Assembly (NCBI RefSeq): GCF_030445035.2
Contig: NC_080678.1
Location: forward strand, 115,422,599-115,486,598
Direction of reading: 5' to 3'
DNA: 64,000 nt
From: Dasypus novemcinctus
Taxonomy: Eukaryota; Chordata; Mammalia; Cingulata; Dasypodidae
The notes beneath the pieces were generated by a model. It was not told the origin of the DNA. It saw only the letters and a list, made by a program, of their open reading frames with translations, and searched no databases. Positions 12,029 through 23,967 of this stretch are shown here, in pieces (within the stretch, counting starts at the first letter, position 1; each line of letters opens with the position of its first letter). The translations under genes and the position numbers were made by a program.

Positions 12029-12402
12029 GAGATTTTTTATTACTGATTCAATCTCTTTACTAGTAATTGGTTTGTTGAGATCATCTATTCCTTCTTGAAT
12101 CAATGTAGCTTGTGTGTTTCTAATAATTTGTATATTTCATCTAGGTTAACCTAATTTATTGGCATAGTGTTGTTCATAGTATCCCTTTATAGACCTTTTT
12201 AGTTCAGTGTAGTTGGTAGTAATGGTCGCCTCTTCATTTCTGATTTTCCTTGAGTCCTTCTTTTTTTTTTTTTTTTGGTCAGTCTAGTTAAAGACTTGTC
12301 AATTTTGTTGACCTTTTCAAAGGACTAACTTTTGGTTTAGTTGATTCTTTTTTAAAATACTTTTTAAACTTAAAATTTAAATTTAAAACTACATGATTTC
12401 CC
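12029..12402 (-). mobile_element. Antisense L1 ORF2 fragment (segment 2), running into an AT-rich L1-tail scrap
   Basis: This continues the L1 of 10772-11280 after the nested insertion (tgattcaatctctttactag, tcttgaatcaatgtagcttg). From about 12345 the sequence changes to an AT-rich tail-like segment that carries the target duplication (actacatgatttcc) of the following family R copy. Confidence 0.65.
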
Positions 12403-13793
12403 TAGGGGAGCAGAGGCAGTCCCCCAAGTGCAGCGGCAAGGACCAAGAAGGAATGAGGGTCCAACAGTGAGCCCCTGATACTAATGACTATGCTTGTGAG
12501 CCTATATGCCTGAAATAAGAACAAGGCCTAGAGCAGCACTGTGCCTGGGAATTTCCTCCTGACAGCCTTCATGTTACTCAAATGTGGCCAGTCTCGAAGC
12601 CTAACTCAGCATCTAAATGCAATGCCTTCCCCCCAGTGTGGGACATGACACCCGGGGATGAGCCTCCCTGGCACCGAGGGATCACTATCAACTAACAACT
12701 GATAATGCAACTGGAAAATGACCTTGAATTAAAGGTTTGATGCAGATCAGTAGAATATCCCTGTCTACATAGAATAATATGACTTTAAAATGCTGTTTGA
12801 CCTAATGTAAGGGGGAAATAGAAAGGAGAAATGAGTTTATATGGCTATGAGTCTCTAAAAAAAGAGTCTGGAGGCTGTCAGAAGGATTGCCCTTATGCAC
12901 AACTGAGCAGAGTCTAAGAGACAGATAAAGTAGATACAATCCCCAGGTATTGGTTCCTCTGAGGGCTAAAGGGACCCACGGGTTCTATGGTCATGGCAGA
13001 TAGGGTTCACTGCTATGTCAGATGGCCCTTCTTTGGAGCTGGTGTTTCTGCGTGATGAAACTGGACCCAGAGGGGATCTCTTTTCATAAGACTATCATGC
13101 TACTTTACTGGAATTGTAGTTGGTATTGGGGTTTAAGATATATTTAGGGGATTGAATCTTTTTACTGACAATATGATACCCAGGCCCTGAGCCTCAACAG
13201 ACTCCAGCTCCTACAATCTGATTTATTGGACTCACCTCACTCAGCTAAGATGGAGTTGAAAAAGGACAATCACCACACCATGGAGCCTAGAGTGCCTACA
13301 ACTGAAAGCAGGAGGATTGCATCCAGTAACCATGTGGAATCTGAGCCTCCTCTTGACATAGAGGTGCAACGGACACAACCAATCCAAGGTCCACAGAGAA
13401 AAGGTGGCATTGGAGTGGGAAAAGTGGACATGGTGGCTGATGGGTATGGGGAATGGCAGGAAGAGATGAGATGTGGAGGCGCCTTTGGGACTTGGACTTG
13501 CCCTGGATGGTGCTTCAGGGGCAATCACCAGACATTGTAAATCCTCCCAGGGCCCACTGGATGGAATGAGGGAGAGTGTGGGCCATGATGTGGACCAATG
13601 ACCATGAAGTGCAGAGATACCCAGAGATGTACTTACCAGATGCAATGGATGTTCATGATGATGGGAGTGAGTGTTGCTGGGGGGGGAGGGGTGCGGTGGG
13701 GGTGGTGGGGTTGAATGGTACCTCATATTTTTTTAATGTAATATTTTTACAAAATCAATAAAAAAAAACATATTACAAAAAAACAAAACAAAA
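12403..13793 (+). mobile_element. Family R retroposon, long copy with target-site duplication
   Basis: A 1.39-kb insertion bounded by the near-identical words aactacatgatttcc at its left end (12387-12402) and right end (about 13794-13809). The right end carries an A-rich tail (aaaaaacaaaacaaaaaaac). This is the mark of L1-type target-primed reverse transcription. Shared landmarks with other copies are agtgcagcggcaagga, gggccctgagcctcaacag, gggcccactggatgg and cctcatatttttttaatgta. Frames of 104 codons on the plus strand and 161 codons on the minus strand cross it but are not kept in other copies, so I see no protein. Its origin (an L1 3' UTR derivative, or a non-autonomous retroposon) is unknown to me. 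Confidence 0.8.
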
Positions 13794-13965
13794 AAACTAC
13801 ATGATTTCCACACCCACCTCACCACCAACACCTCGCGTTTGGTGTGGAACATTTGTTACAATTTATGATAGCACTTTAAAAAATAATTATACTATTTTTT
13901 AACAGTAGTTACATTTGTGAACATGGATGAAAGATTATTAAAATAGTACTATTCCACAGAGAAAA
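13794..13965 (-). mobile_element. L1 tail-like fragment
   Basis: This continues the segment broken by family R at 12403. It resembles 11877-12028 (ggaacatttgttacaattta against tatatttgttatgaatta). Both look like the 3' end of an L1 lying antisense. Confidence 0.45.
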
Positions 13966-14350
13966 TGTGGAATGGGTGCGGGAACGGTAGCCAGGGTGGC
14001 TGCTGGGTGTGGGGAACGGGAGGAAGAGATGAGATGTGGAGGCGTTTTCGGGACGTGGAGTTGTCCTGGATAGTGCTTCACGGACAATTACGGGACATTA
14101 TAGAGCCCCCCAGGGCCCACTGGATGGAACGTGAGAGAGTCTGGGCTATGATGTGGACCATTGACTATGGGGTGCAGTGATGCTCAGAGATGAACTTACC
14201 AGGTGCAATGGATGTGTCATGATGATGGGAGAGAGTGTTGCTGTGGGGGGAGTGGGGGGCGGGGGCGGTGGGGTTGAATGGGACCTCATATTATTCATAA
14301 TGTAATTAAAAAATAAATAAATAAATAAATAAATAAAAGAATTTTAAGTA
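13966..14350 (+). mobile_element. Family R retroposon, 5'-truncated copy
   Basis: It matches the last third of the long copies: agaaaatgtggaatgggtgc, cagggcccactggatggaac, a G-rich run, then cctcatattattcataatgt and an (AATA)n tail at 14309-14337. Truncation at the 5' end with a fixed 3' end is the expected pattern for a LINE-mobilised element. Confidence 0.8.
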
Positions 14351-16821
14351 AAAAAAAAAATAGTACTATTAACTATTGTCCATAGTTTACACTAGGTATA
14401 TTCCCTCCATATACCATCCTATTATTAACAATTTATTAGGATAACATTTGTTACAATTCATGAAGATTCATGAAAGAATAGTACTATTAACGATAGTCCT
14501 TTGTCTAAAATAGGGTTCACTATGTTGTGCAGTCCTATGTTTTTACCCTTTAAATCTTGATCTAGTAACGTATACATCCTAAAGTTTTCCCTTTTAGCCA
14601 CATTCACCTATATGGTTCAGTGCTGTTGACTGTAAGTACAATAAAATGCTACCATCACTACCATCCATGTCCAAACTTTTACCATCAGCCTATATAGAAA
14701 ATCTGCACAAATTAAGCATCAATTCCCAATTCCCTAACCCCAGTCTATCTCCTGGTAACCTATATTCTAGACTTCAACTCCGTGAGTTTGTCTATTAAAA
14801 TTTGTTCATAACTAAAATGATACAATATTTTTCCTTTTGTGTTTAGCTCTTTTCATTCAACGTAATGTCCCCAAAGTCCATCCATGTTGTCACATGCATC
14901 AGGACTTCATTCCTTTGTACAACTGAATAATATTCTATTGTAAGTATATACCACATTTCCTTAGGTCTAACTGATTTATTGTATCATTCATGTCTTATAC
15001 TTCCTTATTGATCTTCTGACTAGATGATCTTTCCATTAGTGAGAGTTTGCCATAATTAATGTAGAACCATCAATTTCTCCCTTCAAATCTGTATTTTCTT
15101 CATATTTTGGGGCTTTGCTGTTAGGTGGGTATATATTTATAGTTTTTACATCTTCTGTTGAGTTGTCCCCTTAATCATTTTGAAAGGACCATCTTTGTCC
15201 CTTGTAACTGTTTTTGAGTTTAAGTCTATTTTATCTGATATTATTATAGCCACCTCAGTTTTCCTTTGGCTACTACTTGCATAGTATACTTTTTCTCATC
15301 CTTTCACTGCCAGATCTTTGACTTTGCAGACAGCATATAGTTGGGTCATGTTTCCTTTATACATTCTGCCAATCCCTGCCTTTTGACTTTTATATTTAAA
15401 GTCACTACTGATAATACAAGTCTTTCTTCTGCCTTTTTGTTATTTAACCTTTCTAACTCTTATAACTTTTTATCCCTTACTTCCATTAAAACCTACTTTT
15501 ATATTTCTTTGCTTTCTTGTGTTGTACTATATTGAATGATCCTATCTGGATCTATTTTATGTCTGTTTTCCTTGTCATAGGGTTAAATTTTAACATCCTA
15601 ATTATTTAACAATAATATTTGGTTTGAAACCAACTTAACTTCAATAACATGTACATACACTTTTCCTATACCCCTCTGTGCCCCCACCATTTTTTGTACT
15701 TGTTCCCACTTATACCTTTGTACATTGTATTTCCAAAAATCTAGTTTATCATTCCTTCTTATGCATTTGTATTTTACCACCTGTGGGAAGAAGTGGAGTT
15801 ACATACCAAACAATATAATAATACTGGCATTTACAATTATTCAAATGATAACGTTTACCACTGGTCTTGAGTCTTTTTGTGTTTTTGAACCACTGTCTAG
15901 TGTCCTTTCCTTTCTGTCTGAAGAACTCCCTTCAGCACTGCTTGTAGGGCAGGTCTAGCGGTGATGAACTCCCTCTGCTTTTGTTTACCTGAGAATGTCT
16001 TAGTCCTCTCATTTTTGAAAGACAGTCTTGCTGGATAGAAAATTCTTGGCTGGCAGCTGTTTTCCTTCAGCACTTTAAGTACCCTCTGTCTTGGTCCCAT
16101 GGTTTCTGATGAGAAATCAGCATTCAGTCTTACTGGGATTCCCTTGCATGTAACACATTTCTTTTCTTGTAGCCTTCAAAATTCTCTCCTTGTCTTTTCT
16201 AATCAATACATGACTGGGTATATTTTTCTTCATGTTCATCCTGCTTGGTATTCGTTGAGCTTCTTGGATGTGCATATTCACACCTTTTGCTAAGTTTGAG
16301 AAGTTCTCTGTCATTATTTCTCTGAATATTCCTTCTGCCCCTCTCTGCTGCTTCTCCTTCTGGGACTCCCATAATGTGGATATCAGTGCACTGGACGCTG
16401 TCCCTAGCTTCTTCGGCTCTTTTCACCTTTAGTATTTCTTTCTCCTTTTTGCTCCTCAGCCTGTCTCACTTCAAGTGTCTTGTCTTCAAAGTAACTGATT
16501 TGTTCTTCTGTCAACTCCAATCTGCTCCTGAAACCCTCCTGGGCATTTTCCATTTCAATTACTGTGGTCTTCAACTCCAGTAGTTCTGTTTGGGTTGTTT
16601 AAAAAAATTTATTTAAACCCTCATATTAGTCATTGTTTTCCTGATATCCTGTAGTTCTTTCTCTGTACTTCCCTATATCTCCTTAAGCATTTTTAAGGTC
16701 ATTTTTTAAAAAGGCTTTGTTTGGTGTGTCCACATTCTTATCTTCTTCATTGGTGTTTTCTGAATTTTCATCTTCTTCCTTTGGATGGGCCATAATTTCC
16801 TAGTGAGTAGAACTAACACAG
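14351..16821 (-). mobile_element. Old antisense L1/HAL1-like sequence, ORF2 to ORF1
   Basis: On the minus strand this runs from the L1 3' half through endonuclease-like sequence to an ORF1-like region at 16117-16426. In that region the minus frame contains a GVPEGE motif typical of L1/HAL1 ORF1 proteins. Antisense signatures on the plus strand include aagtccatccatgttgtcac (14875) and ggatagaaaattcttggctg (16034). Stops and shifts are many, so it is inactive. The order suggests an old element or two overlapping old elements, broken by the insertions listed to its left. Confidence 0.7.
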
Positions 16822-17523
16822 CTGATTTAAAAATGGGATTGTGGCTGAAAGGTGTACCCTAGGGATGAAAATGTCAATTGAAAGAAAGCTACAGAATAAT
16901 CTAGGAACTGAACAACAGTGACCCTGGAGGTGGATGCGGATTGTGGTTAATAGTACAGTACAAGAATTTCTCCTGTGAACTAGAACAAATGTATGTTACT
17001 AATACAAGGTGGTAAGAACATGGTGATGCATGGGAAAATATAATTAATGCAACTTACGATGGACTATAGTTAGCAGCAATACTGTAATATTCTTGCATCA
17101 ATGTCAAATAAGGTACTATCTCAACACTAAGGGTCAATAACAGGGGGTATGGAATTTTTTCTTCTGGATTAAGAAAACATTAAAAAATTTATTGAGGCAC
17201 AGCTCTGTGATGAAGGTGAGAGTCACTGAGTGGCCCACGTATGGGGGAAAATGGACTGTCGTTAAATGTACAAATATGAGTGTTCTCTCATGAACTGTAA
17301 CAAATTACAACACTACTACACAGTGTCAATAATAGGGGGTGTAAGGAAAAATACACCCAATGTACACTATGGACCATAGTTAGTGGTAATAGCCTGATGA
17401 TGTTCTTTCCTGATCTGTAACAAATGTTCCACAACAATGTAAGGTGTTGGTGGAGGAGTGATGTATGAGAATTCTGCTTATTATGCATAACAAGTCTTCT
17501 AACAAAAAATATATATTAAAATG
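16822..17523 (+). mobile_element. L1 3'-UTR-like sequence with internally repeated units
   Basis: At least three diverged units follow each other, each with a phrase like gaactagaacaaatgt, gaactgtaacaaatta or gatctgtaacaaatgt, followed by an ...aaggtg/...cagtg word and a tagttagtggtaat-like word. This pattern resembles repeated L1 3' UTR units of mammals. The orientation is opposite to the L1 on its left. I cannot name the subfamily. Confidence 0.45.
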
Positions 17524-17850
17524 AATTAGGGGAAGTGGATGTGGCTCAAGCAATTGGGCTTCTGCCTACCACATGGGAGGTCCTGGGTTTGGTTCCCGGT
17601 GCCTTCTGGAGAAGGCGAGCTGATGCAGCAAGATGACACAACAAAAGTGACACAAAGAGGAAAGACAATGAGAGACACAACAAACCAGGAAGCTGAGGTG
17701 GCTGAAGTGGCTGAGCACCTCTCTTCCACGTGGGAGGTCCTGGGTTTGGTTCCCAGTGCCTCCTAAAGAGAAGATGAGCAGACACCGAGAGCAGACAGTG
17801 AGCCCAAACAACGGGGGGTGGGGGGTAAATAAATAAATCTTTAAACAAAA
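17524..17850 (+). mobile_element. DAS-type SINE with doubled tRNA-like box
   Basis: The head aggggaagtggatgtggctc is followed by accacatgggaggtcctggg and ttggttcccggtgcc (box B-like). The tail is aaataaataaatctttaaac. The box-B neighbourhood occurs twice (about 17570-17605 and 17727-17762, both tgggaggtcctgggtttggt), giving a dimer-like structure shared in weaker form by the copy at 3065. Confidence 0.88.
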
Positions 17851-20469
17851 ATAACTAGAAAGAAATACTACAGTCAAGCTTGGCTACGCTAATGCTGAGG
17901 TTCATGAACTCGATGATCCAAGTTGTTCTCAGCCAGAAGTTGCCAGATCCCTGCAGTGGCAGTGCCGACAAGCCTCCGGGAGACACTGAGGGGCCAAGGG
18001 GAACCTCCCGCGGGTGGACTTGTTCCTCTGCAGCAATGGGTGCCGCTCTTCTGGGAGTAGCCTGAAACGAATCTCGTCCTCGATCTTGGTCTTCTGAATG
18101 AGATTTCTGCTACAGAAATCATGAAACTGATGCATATTTTGATTCTACAAAATAAAATAGATTTGTAAAATGAAGTTGGCTAATGAATAACATGAACAGG
18201 TCCTTCCATTCGCATAAGGTACAATGGCAGAAGGAACTCCTATTATTCCAGTTTCCACGCAGCTGAAATACAATATGGAAGTTGCCCTTGAGTACACAGT
18301 AAAGAAAATTCTAGTTCCCCCATGAGACTTCACTTCAGAACCCCGACTTGCTGTTCTGAAGTCCTGATGCTCCAAAACCTGCTGTGAGGCTGGTGACCCC
18401 AAGTGGACCGAGCTGGGGGCAGAGCTCTGAACGTGCTCAAGGGGACATGGGGGTATATCCAGAGACTGTGACGGGAAGCTCATGTAAACCCATATTTTCC
18501 CAAAAGTTTATTACTTTCTGCAGAACAGAATGATCTTCAGCAGGCTGCTCCAGGGGGTTTTATTGGAGTTGGAACACAATTTGATCCCACTTAGTGCTGG
18601 ACTGACAGAACGTTTAGTGTAGCTGAAGCTCTACCGAGATCCTCACAGAACTGGAAGCTTTCTATTTCCTACTTGGACGGCTTCTAGTGGCCAATGGAAG
18701 GAGGTGAGGAAGCAGCAAAGGTGCCAAAGCAGTCCAAGAAGTCCCTGTGCAGGAGGAAGAGTTCGTGCAACTGAGGGATTAAAAACCCTCAGCTGAAGAG
18801 TTGAGAAAGAAACACTGGCATTTCATTGGTTGGAGCCAGATAAGGAGAGGAGTGACAGTCAAGCCAAGAGGATAACTGAAGAATCCCAGTTATATGCATA
18901 TTCGGATCAAGTTAGAATTTCTCTTAACAATTTAGGGGCATATTTTCAAAGCAATACTGGGGCATTAATTTCACAGCTCATTATAGAAGCTGTAAGGTTA
19001 TTCTCATACCTACCATGGAACCTACTTGAAATAAAATTTTCTTCTTGAAATTTTGCATGTAACTACTTTAAAAAGCTCTTTAATTCTCCATTGAATTGAA
19101 CATCATGCAAAGGAATATGGATGCTGTACATGTTATAACATTGTTTCTGCATCCAATTTAGAGAAAAAGTGTTTCCTCCTTCATTTTTTAGGACCCAAAA
19201 TTTATGCAAATGATTTGAAATGGAAAGGGAATGCTCCTTTGTCTTCTTTTTGTACACAACAAATTACATGCACATGACTCAAGAAAAATATTTATGGTCA
19301 GCAAGACGAACGCAGCAGCAGGTCTTCTTGCTCTTTTCTAGAAAAGTCTGGAAGACTGAATGCAGGCGTCAGCCCGTGTGGCTCTGGCAGGACTGAACAC
19401 AGTAACTCGGCTGTCACTGCCCCTTGGGGGTGTCTTGGCCATTTCTGAACCACTTTGAAACAAATCAGCTCTGTTTATAATCCAGGATGAAATGACTGTA
19501 ACCAGAGTCTTGATAAAATATTTAGAATATTTTAAAAACCTCAATTTTTAAAAATGGCATCAAGATGCAAATACATTAGAAAAGTTAATATAAAATGGCT
19601 CCACAAATAGCTAAGGAAACACTCCAGTATTTTAAGAACTGAAGAAACTACATCAGATGAGAAATAAAATGATCAAAAAATTAATATGACTAGAAATTAA
19701 ACACTTATTTGCCAATCAGTTTGGTAAAAACTTACTACCTTTAGCAAATGCCCGTTTCCAGCGCTGCCGGCGGTGCTGCCTGCCTGTCCGAGGGCATCGA
19801 AAGCTTCCAACAGCCGCCGACGGAGCCACGAAGGGCGGGCCACGCCCGAGGGGATGCCTTGGCAGTGCGCAGCAAGGAGCCCTGGCGTGCGCCAGGCCGT
19901 CCGCGAGTGAGGCCAGCCCCGCACGGAGACGAGCGCGGTGTGATCCCACTACCGCAGTGAGCGTCTAGGACAGGGGAGATCACAGGCGCCAGGGCCCAGG
20001 GCGCGGGGAGAGGCGTGAGCGCTCAGCCCACGCTTCCATCTGAGGTGATGAAAGAGCCCGGGTACGGGACATGGTGACGGCGCACAGTGAGCGCTGTGAC
20101 TGTAACTAGTACAACAAACCAACACCTGGAAGTGGTTCAAACAGGGAATTTTAAGTTGGACACGTTAGCACAATAAAAAAGTTAAAACAAAGCCTCCAAC
20201 GTGACATAAACTTTGACCCCATCGTTGTACCTGTAGGACCCAAGGGTGGGAACTGTGCTTGGACATGTGTGTGGAGGCGTGTGGACGTGGAGGCTGGCGG
20301 CCGAGCGTGATGGCAGCATGGTGTGCAACGCCAGAACAGGCGACGGTCACCACAGCATGCCTGTGCAAGGGAGGATCATACAGCCACTGCAAGGAAACCA
20401 GAGGAGTACACACAGGAGCCTAAAAAGCCTGCAACTTACTAAGAATAAAATCAGATTATAAAATAAGTA
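17851..20469. other. Unique sequence with a CpG-rich patch at 19745-20060, no gene seen
   Basis: No exon with matching splice phase, RNA gene or repeat could be supported. The GC- and CpG-rich patch at 19745-20060 gives overlapping open frames on both strands, which look like shadows. It lies to the left of the DIP2C 3' end, where the next gene in human is ZMYND11 in tail-to-tail arrangement, but I found no MYND-finger coding sequence here. Confidence 0.4.
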
Positions 20470-20990
20470 TATGATGTGTAATGGACACAACCAAGCCAAG
20501 TCCACAGGAAGGAGGAATACAGTAAGGATTAGAGTGGACTTACTGATATTCTATTCATGAACTATTGTGATTATTAATCGAGAAAATGTGGCATTGGTGT
20601 GGAGAAAGTGGCCATGGTGGCTGCTGGGTGCGGGGAATGGGAGGAGATGTGATGTGGGGGCATTTTTGGGACTTGGTGTTGTCCTAGGTAGTGCTGCAGG
20701 GACAATTACCAGACATTGTAGGTCCTCCCAGGGCCCACTGGATGGAACGTGGGAGAGTGTGGGCCATGACGTGGACCATTGACCATGAGGTGCAGTGATG
20801 CCCAGAGATGTACTCACCAAATGCAATGGATGTGTATGATGATGGGGGAGAGTGTTGCTGTGGGGGGAGTGGTGGGGTGGGGGTGGTGGGGGTGCATGGG
20901 AACCTCATATTTTTTTAATGCAATATTTTAAAAAAATGAATTAAAAAATGATGAACACAGAAAAAGATAAAATAAAATAAGTATATGATC
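20470..20990 (+). mobile_element. Family R retroposon, 5'-truncated copy
   Basis: It matches the longer copies from about ggacacaaccaagccaagtc through ccagggcccactggatggaa and a G-rich run to cctcatatttttttaatgca, followed by an A-rich tail with aaaataaaataa. Confidence 0.8.
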
Positions 20991-21255
20991 CTAATTTTTA
21001 AAAAAAAATTTAAAAAGGAAAAAATAAATCCCTGAAAGGATTTACGTCAAATACTAATGCAGCTATTGCTGAGAGGTAGGGTTATATGAGATGTTAATTT
21101 CCTTCTTTACTGCTTTAATGTGCTTTCTAGAATTATGCTGTAGGCATAATTGCTTTTAGATTTAGGGAAAAAAATGCATAATAAATACATCCTAGTTGGG
21201 ATAATGTAAAAAACCTTGCCATGAACTTCAAAATATAGAATTACAAAGTTAACTT

Positions 21256-22950
21256 TTTATTAACATAATGATATAAAAAATTTTGTGTGATATACAGAAC
21301 TCCCAGAGAGTAATTTTGAAACATTTTAATACACTTCTTATAATCTTAATTTACAAGACAACTTGTCTTACTGCCACTGTTATTTCAATACAAAAATCTT
21401 ACAATATTTTGTTTGCTATAAAACTACAACATTAAAGCTGAGGTTACGTAGTTCTCTTCCCTTCCTTGCGTTTCTCTTATAAGGAATGTCCGTTAGTCCA
21501 GTGCTAAAGCCTCTGAATGTCAAGCAGTAAGTTACACAGGTTCTGTACATAGTTACATAGGGTTACCAGAAGCGCGGGATGCTGCAGCATGCCACACCAG
21601 CACTCACGCCACAGGCAAACAGTTCTGCTACACGGGATGCTTTTGTAGCCACGGAAGAGAAGACGTAGAATCTGCAGTCAGACGATTAGGTTGTGGACTT
21701 TAGCATGGCAGGGGAGTGATTACCGTTTTGTTAGGCACTGATCCAGGCTAATTCCAGAAAAGCCTGGTTGTTTCTGTGACGCATGCATGATTTGTAAACA
21801 TAAGCACCCTCAGGCGACAAAAGCCCAAGAACTCATAACATACTCTTAATTAGCTATATAAAAATAACCTGTCTCAGATGCATGCTTGACTCAAATTTTT
21901 AGAAGTATCTAAAGGACTTGGCATTTTCTTCTTTGATTGAGGTTACTATACTTATTAAACTACTCTGCTTAGTCCAGTTTGAATAAAGTAACTGAATATG
22001 AGTTGGCCAAATTTTATAGGCACATGACTCAAAAAGGAAAAGCAGATGATGAGGGTCAGGCCATCTCCACCTTCAACGACTCAAGCATTACCGCAAAATG
22101 TTCACAAAATGGTACTGAGTATGTCACTTTCCCAGCAATGCTTCCAAATCTGTTGAACTGGAATAAAAATAGTAATTCACTACCCTTCTGTTGTACTGAG
22201 GAGAATGATGTTGTAGTGTTATGAAAATGAGCTATTCACATAGCATGAAGTTTCAACACCAGGACAGTGGTTTCAAAATAAATGCTGGTGTATCTTCTGA
22301 AACAGAACCTTTAACCAACAGTCCAAATCGGCACTTACTGAGATCACCGATTGTGCAGGCAGGCGGTGGCGGCTGGCTCCAGTGAAGACACTGCCAGCAG
22401 GGTATGCTGCGTGGCCACGGAGCTCGCGCAGCCAGAGGGGCAGGGGGCAGCCAGGGCTCACCCTGCTTTCCGCCGGCCTTTCTGGGCTCAGCCTCACTGT
22501 GAAATCAAACGGGGCGACTAGACTAGGTCTTCCCAGCATAGAAATTCTTACTTAAATTGGGGATAAATAATTGGATTTTAAAAACTGGGAACTATAATTT
22601 TAGCCTAAAAAAAGTGCAAACTTGTAATACAGTAGAGAACAACCGTGCATCTGCAATTTTCTCAGTGCCCAAGCCAGGGCGTTCCTTTTCCAGTGACCCT
22701 GTCTGATAAAACACCGACATTCATGTTTTGGTAAATGCCCGTAGCAGATTCAGATAATTTCTTTAAATGAATTCAGGACGTGTGTTCCCACGTGAGACTT
22801 CGGGAGCCGTGAAGACGGGTCTGTAAAGCACCGCCGGGAGCTGGTGCTGCCGACGGCTCAGCGTGGCCGCTGCGGCCCGTGCTGCTGGGCGCCCCGAGCT
22901 GCCTCACCGCGGTCCTAAGGGTCCAGGCTTGGGCTCCCGCTGCGCGGGTG
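21256..22950 (-). other. DIP2C: Probable DIP2C 3' untranslated region
   Basis: This stretch directly follows the DIP2C stop codon in the direction of transcription. No repeat interrupts it, which fits a conserved 3' UTR. An AATAAA signal reads on the minus strand at 21256-21261. The true end is not proven, and transcript data would fix it. Confidence 0.4.
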
Positions 22951-23203
22951 TCACATGTTGTAGGCGACGTAGATCGGGTCCAGCTGGTCGGCCAGGAACC
23001 CGTCCCGCAGGTGCATCCGCTGCTTCTCGCCCCGGGAGTTGATGGGGATGACGCCCGGGTCCACGATGGCCACCACGCCGACCACCAGGCAGTGCTCCTC
23101 CAGCACCACGCTCGTCACCAGGGCCACCAGGTCCAGCGCGGCCCGCTCCAGCCCCTCCAGCTCCACCACCACCACCAGCAGGTTGGTCCATGTGAACACC
23201 GCG
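22951..23203 (-). CDS. DIP2C: DIP2C terminal coding exon with stop codon
   Basis: This is the last coding exon of a disco-interacting protein 2 homolog. On the minus strand an acceptor (ccgcag) precedes the exon, whose first base completes a Cys codon begun by the previous exon. It then reads 83 residues to a stop at 22951-22953. The C-terminus includes the family signature GVIPINSRGEKQRMHLRDGF and ends DPIYVAYNM. DIP2 proteins carry a DMAP1-binding region and two AMP-binding (acyl-CoA-synthetase-like) domains; this exon is the end of the second one. The residues here (DPGVIPINSRG, LDLVALVT) fit DIP2C better than DIP2A as I remember them. The frame is intact, so the gene is probably functional. 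Assignment to the DIP2 family is firm and to paralog C likely. Confidence 0.93.
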
Positions 23204-23843
23204 CTGCGGAGAGGACGGGCGTCAGGCGCGGGCAGGCCAGGCTGCAGCCACGGACGCCGGTCAAGGCCCCCGGAGAGGGACAGTGAGGACGGCAGCCGGT
23301 GGCGCGTGCTAGAGCGCACAGGTTCAGCGAGACCCGGAGGACGTGCTTTAATTAAAGTTCTCCTTAAGAATCCCGAGTATTATTTGGTGTTGAAAACTGT
23401 ACCTGCCCCAATGCAGGCTCCCTCCAAAGTGAAGATACCACGAGTTAAAACCATCTAAACTAAGAAATTCACAATAAAAGCAGAACGTTTCAGGATTAGA
23501 ACTGTGTACACATTACATCTTGCCTGTGCACTCAGGGGTGGTCGCTTGGTTTAAAACTGATTAGGAAGAAGGAAAATCAAGCAAACACTTGAAGGCAGCA
23601 ATGGGTGGCCTGGAGGGGTGTCTCAGGGTGGGCTGGAGGCGGTGGCCCCAGGCCCTGTGTGCGCTGTGGACAGCCGGGAGGCCGCTGCACAGGGCAGCAG
23701 GCAGCTCTGATGAGCGCCTCGGCCCAGACCCCACACGCAGGCGCCCAGGAAGCCCCGGTGCACAGAGACGCCCTGGGCGTGCCAGGCCGCCTGCCCCCAC
23801 TGCCCGCCCCAGCGCCGGCGCCTGGGGCTGCTCGTGCTCTTAC

Positions 23844-23967
23844 CACTCGGCAATGCTCCTGTGTGCCCTGATCACAGACGTCTCAATGTCGATGGGGTGG
23901 TACCGCATGCCTCGCAGCTCCAGGGTTTCGTCCAAAGACCCAACGACATACAGCGCATCGTGGTGTT
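23844..23967 (-). CDS. DIP2C: DIP2C penultimate coding exon
   Basis: A 124-base exon bounded by acceptor ccgcag and donor gtaaga on the minus strand. It joins the previous exon in phase (its aa completes a Glu codon) and leaves TG for the Cys codon of the last exon. It encodes HDALYVVGSLDETLELRG and the stretch RYHPIDIETSVIRAHRSIAE, which is highly characteristic of the second AMP-binding domain of DIP2 proteins. GSLDETLELRG and HRSIAE favour DIP2C over DIP2A. No stops or indels are seen. Confidence 0.92.

Noticed and set aside
13241-13726. Minus-strand frame of 161 codons
   Set aside because: It lies inside a family R retroposon and is not maintained in the other copies.
21979-22224. Plus-strand frame of 81 codons
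   Set aside because: It lies antisense in the probable DIP2C 3' UTR; no homology recognised and the length is compatible with chance.
22879-23458. Plus-strand frames of 135 and 139 codons across the DIP2C last exon
   Set aside because: Antisense shadows of the real minus-strand exon and its GC-rich flank.
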